From Pseudomonadales bacterium (GTDB lineage Bacteria; Pseudomonadota; Gammaproteobacteria; Pseudomonadales; Halieaceae): a DNA stretch of 32,081 nt. The position numbers and the translations under genes are program-made. The stretch covers positions 1 through 32,081 of the forward strand of contig JACKNU010000015.1 of the NCBI GenBank assembly GCA_024234675.1, read 5' to 3'. The notes under the pieces are model-generated. The model saw only the letters and a program-made list of their open reading frames with translations, was not told the origin of the DNA and did not search any database. Numbering within the stretch: position 1 is the stretch's first letter; every line of letters begins with the position of its first letter. This document shows, in pieces, positions 29,614 to 32,081 of the stretch.

Positions 29614-31965
29614 TTATTTCTCCTGTATTGTGCCGCGGCGCGCCACGCCCAATGCGCGGATAAAATCCAGGCGCCGCAGTACGTCGCGAATTTCCCGGGC
29701 CAGCGCCTTGCGCCTGCCGGCCTGTTCGTCACCGCCCCCGACAGTGAGTTTGCGGTGCTGGGCCATTTTGAAGCCGTTCTTGAACAGCTGCTTGCCTATG
29801 GAGGAGCGGCTGCTGATACGCCGCTGCAGGTAGGCCTGCTGGCCCAGCTTGAGGGCCTGGTTGACGCAGTCGCCTTCCTCCAGGGTTTCCTCCGGGTCCA
29901 TGCGTGCCAGCAGGTCGGCAATGATCGAGTAGGCCTCGGCATAGGTGAGCAGGGTGACGTGGGCCACCAGCAGCAGCATATTGTTCTGCAGCTGGGCGAA
30001 GCCTTTGGAACCCTGTTGCAGGAGCTCTTCCCAGTTCTTGTCGTAACGCTCCAGTTCCTCCCGGATCTGGCGGTGGAATTCCTCGGTGGGGGCGTAGAAA
30101 AACTCGAACTTGAACAGGTCGCGCAACCTGTCGACCTCGCTCCAGAACACCTCCAGGGCGGCGCTGCCCTCGGTCTCGCTGCACTTGAGCAGGGCGAGTT
30201 CGACGATGGCCTTGTTCACGAAGAAGTGAATGATGGTATTGCGGTAGTAGGAAGCCACCGGGTGTTGTTCCAGGTCTATGCCATACACCACCTCCGGCCC
30301 CTCGTCGTAGCGGGTGATGATGCCTTCATCGATCATGATGCCCAGCAGGCCTTCCGCCTGTTCGGGGTAGCTCCGGTCGAAATCACGGGAGATACGCAGC
30401 TTGCGGGCCTCGGCCCATTCCAGCAAGACCCGCAGGTCTTCCACTACCTCGGCCTCGGTAAGCGCACCGGGTGAGGCGCCCAGCAGGCTCATGGTGACCA
30501 GCGAGGGAAAGGTAATGGGGGTGACGTGGTTCGCCTCTACCGCCACCTCGAAGGCTATTTTGGACAGCGCCAGTTTGTCGTCCGGCTCCGGCGCCTGGGC
30601 CAGAACCACCGGCTCGCCCACATCCATGTACACCTTGCCCATGGGGCGGGCGAGGCTGCGGATGTAGCCGATGAACCAGCGCAGGGATTCCGCGCCCTTG
30701 CCGCGACCAGTCTGCTCGGTGGCGTACTCCTCCACATCGCGGATGAGGTCGTAGCTGATCGAGATGGGGATGATATGGATATTCCTGGCGCCGGTGGCAT
30801 GACAGGCTTCCAGCACGTACTTCAGCAGCCCGTAGCGCGGCGGCATCAGCTTGCCCATGCGCGAGCGCGTACCCTCGAAGGCCCAGTTCATCGGGAAGCG
30901 CTTCTCCATCAGGTAGCCGATGTAGTGGCGCAGGGTGATCTTGTACAGCTCGTTGTCCTGGAAGCTGCGCTTGATAAAAATGGCGCCCGCCCGGTGCAGC
31001 AGGAAACCCAGGCCCGGAAAATTCATATTGGCGCCGCCGAACATATGGGGCATGGGGAAATCGTTGTCGTACAGGACTTTCGGCACCACCATGCCGTCCA
31101 GGTAGGTCTTGTGGGTCCACAGCAGCATGGCGGGGTTGTCGCGCACCATCTGCCGCATTTTTTCCACCTCACCCTGGTCGCAGACGATTTCTTCCTCGTA
31201 TCCCAGGCCCAGGCAGAACTTGTTGAACTTGGCGTACATATCCAGCCAGAACGGGCTTGGCCGGGAGACCATTTCCTCCATGTAACCGGCCGCCTCCGCC
31301 ATCAACTCGGATTTGGGTTTGCCGCTGTCGTGGGCCAGTTTTGCCACCGCATCGTTGAATCCCGGGCTGGCGAGCAGACTGTCGGCCACGTGGCGGGGCA
31401 CCTTGTAGCGCCCGCCCTGCAGGCGCCGTTCCGCGATATCCAGTACCAGGGCCGCCTGCCGCGCCACGAAGTTACCGAACTCGCGCTGGGCCTCGGTGTC
31501 GCTGGCCTTGTGGTGCCGCTCGAAACGCTGGCGCAGGTTGGCCACCGAATCCGGCGTCCCGGCGATGAGGTGCATGCGCTCCGGATGCGCCTCGATAATC
31601 TTGCGGCCGCGGCGGGCGTTGGGGTGGCGCGGGTCGCCGAACAGCAGGTAGCGCAGGCGCGGGCCGGCATTGATATCGTCTGCCGCCGGCAGCCAGGTGA
31701 TACGCAGCGGTGCCACCAGGGTGTCGTCGGGCAGGGCCAGGGCAATAACCAGCTGGCCGCTGTCGATGGCGCGGCGGTCATCCGCCAGGTTCAGGCATAC
31801 CTGGGGCGCCTTGAACTCTTCGCTGCCGCTGCTGGTGTGATGGTGTATCCAGCCCTGCAGCAGCTTCTGCTCGAAACTGTTGCGGGCGTCGAGAATGAAC
31901 ACCACCTGCTGGCCTTCCCGCCTGGGCCAGGGGTCGCGTGCCTGGTATTTGCTTTCAATATCCAC
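29614..31965 (-). CDS. plsB: Glycerol-3-phosphate 1-O-acyltransferase (PlsB-type)
   Basis: 783 residues from GTG at 31965. The acyltransferase motifs are in the middle: HX4D as HKTYLD (His285, Asp290), GAIFIKRS (327-334) and FEGTRSR (363-369). IIPISISYDLIRDVEEY is the fourth block. The N-terminal and C-terminal parts match the long PlsB architecture of gammaproteobacteria rather than the short PlsC type. It transfers a fatty acyl group to position 1 of glycerol 3-phosphate at the inner membrane. No strong membrane helices are visible, as in E. coli PlsB. The acyl donor (CoA or ACP) cannot be read from sequence. Confidence 0.93.
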   Translation of the reverse strand: MDIESKYQARDPWPRREGQQVVFILDARNSFEQKLLQGWIHHHTSSGSEEFKAPQVCLNLADDRRAIDSGQLVIALALPDDTLVAPLRITWLPAADDINAGPRLRYLLFGDPRHPNARRGRKIIEAHPERMHLIAGTPDSVANLRQRFERHHKASDTEAQREFGNFVARQAALVLDIAERRLQGGRYKVPRHVADSLLASPGFNDAVAKLAHDSGKPKSELMAEAAGYMEEMVSRPSPFWLDMYAKFNKFCLGLGYEEEIVCDQGEVEKMRQMVRDNPAMLLWTHKTYLDGMVVPKVLYDNDFPMPHMFGGANMNFPGLGFLLHRAGAIFIKRSFQDNELYKITLRHYIGYLMEKRFPMNWAFEGTRSRMGKLMPPRYGLLKYVLEACHATGARNIHIIPISISYDLIRDVEEYATEQTGRGKGAESLRWFIGYIRSLARPMGKVYMDVGEPVVLAQAPEPDDKLALSKIAFEVAVEANHVTPITFPSLVTMSLLGASPGALTEAEVVEDLRVLLEWAEARKLRISRDFDRSYPEQAEGLLGIMIDEGIITRYDEGPEVVYGIDLEQHPVASYYRNTIIHFFVNKAIVELALLKCSETEGSAALEVFWSEVDRLRDLFKFEFFYAPTEEFHRQIREELERYDKNWEELLQQGSKGFAQLQNNMLLLVAHVTLLTYAEAYSIIADLLARMDPEETLEEGDCVNQALKLGQQAYLQRRISSRSSIGKQLFKNGFKMAQHRKLTVGGGDEQAGRRKALAREIRDVLRRLDFIRALGVARRGTIQEK

Positions 31966-31988
31966 GCTGGCCGATGTCCTCTATTTTA

Positions 31989-32081
31989 TTATTTGCCGGC
32001 CCTGGGGCGGCTCTTGGCTCCCGGCGCCGCTTTGCGTTTTGCGGTCGCTTTGGGTTTCGCCCCGGCTTTCACTTTCGCTTT
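31989..32081 (-). CDS. C-terminal end of a lysine/alanine-rich protein (partial)
   Basis: The minus strand is open from the window edge to TAA at 31989-31991. The 30 visible residues alternate Lys, Ala and Pro with a basic end (KPKATAKRKAAPGAKSRPRAGK). Such tails occur on histone-H1-like proteins, DEAD-box RNA helicases and some DNA-binding proteins, so the protein cannot be identified from this fragment. It is followed by plsB 24 nt later, possibly in one transcript. Confidence 0.7.
   Translation of the reverse strand, partial: KAKVKAGAKPKATAKRKAAPGAKSRPRAGK

Noticed and set aside
1..32081. CRISPR array, tRNA or rRNA genes
   Set aside because: I saw no regularly spaced short direct repeats, no tRNA-like cloverleaf sequences and no rRNA segments when reading the window.

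Overview
The window looks like chromosomal DNA of a GC-rich, probably marine, gammaproteobacterium. The gene set resembles Halieaceae/Cellvibrionales: a PlsB-type acyltransferase beside gpsA, a TonB receptor paired with a tannase-like esterase, and a second 'alternate' F-type ATPase. That placement is inference from gene content, because no rRNA or other phylogenetic marker is present.

Region 1 (about 1-6240) is clearly more AT-rich than the rest. It holds short, unrecognised genes, several with signal peptides or membrane helices, then a secreted DJ-1/PfpI-like protein. It includes a 56-codon gene resembling the N-terminal domain of elongation factor Ts. A 15-nt motif of the type GTCNGCTTTGAGTCG recurs eight times, and almost every gap between these genes carries a copy. 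Two copies continue into one shared ~85-nt sequence, and two others into a shared 69-nt sequence. The layout resembles an accessory, cassette-like region whose boundary element I do not recognise.

Region 2 (6240-7380) is a RES/Xre toxin-antitoxin pair with a good promoter and repeated 8-mers around it.

Region 3 (7427-21358) appears to be a catabolic locus. One operon encodes a CoA ligase, an SCP-x-type thiolase, a second thiolase that lacks one catalytic cysteine, and a secreted DUF3604 protein. Divergent from it is an LLM-class oxidoreductase. A TonB receptor and a tannase/feruloyl-esterase-like enzyme follow, then a tandem HxlR regulator, a DUF1295 membrane reductase-like protein and a short-chain dehydrogenase. 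I infer uptake, ester hydrolysis, oxidation, CoA activation and thiolytic cleavage of an ester-linked substrate, possibly aromatic or steroidal. The substrate cannot be read from sequence.

Region 4 (21402-27488) is a compact operon for an alternate (N-ATPase-type) F1F0 ATPase in the order beta, epsilon, AtpQ-like, a, c, b, alpha, gamma. It lacks atpR, its c subunit lacks part of the sodium-ligand set, and its alpha P-loop has Arg in place of Lys.

Region 5 (27664-32081) is housekeeping: a PBP7-like endopeptidase, gpsA and plsB (adjacent, 2 nt apart), and the lysine/alanine-rich C-terminus of a protein that runs off the window.
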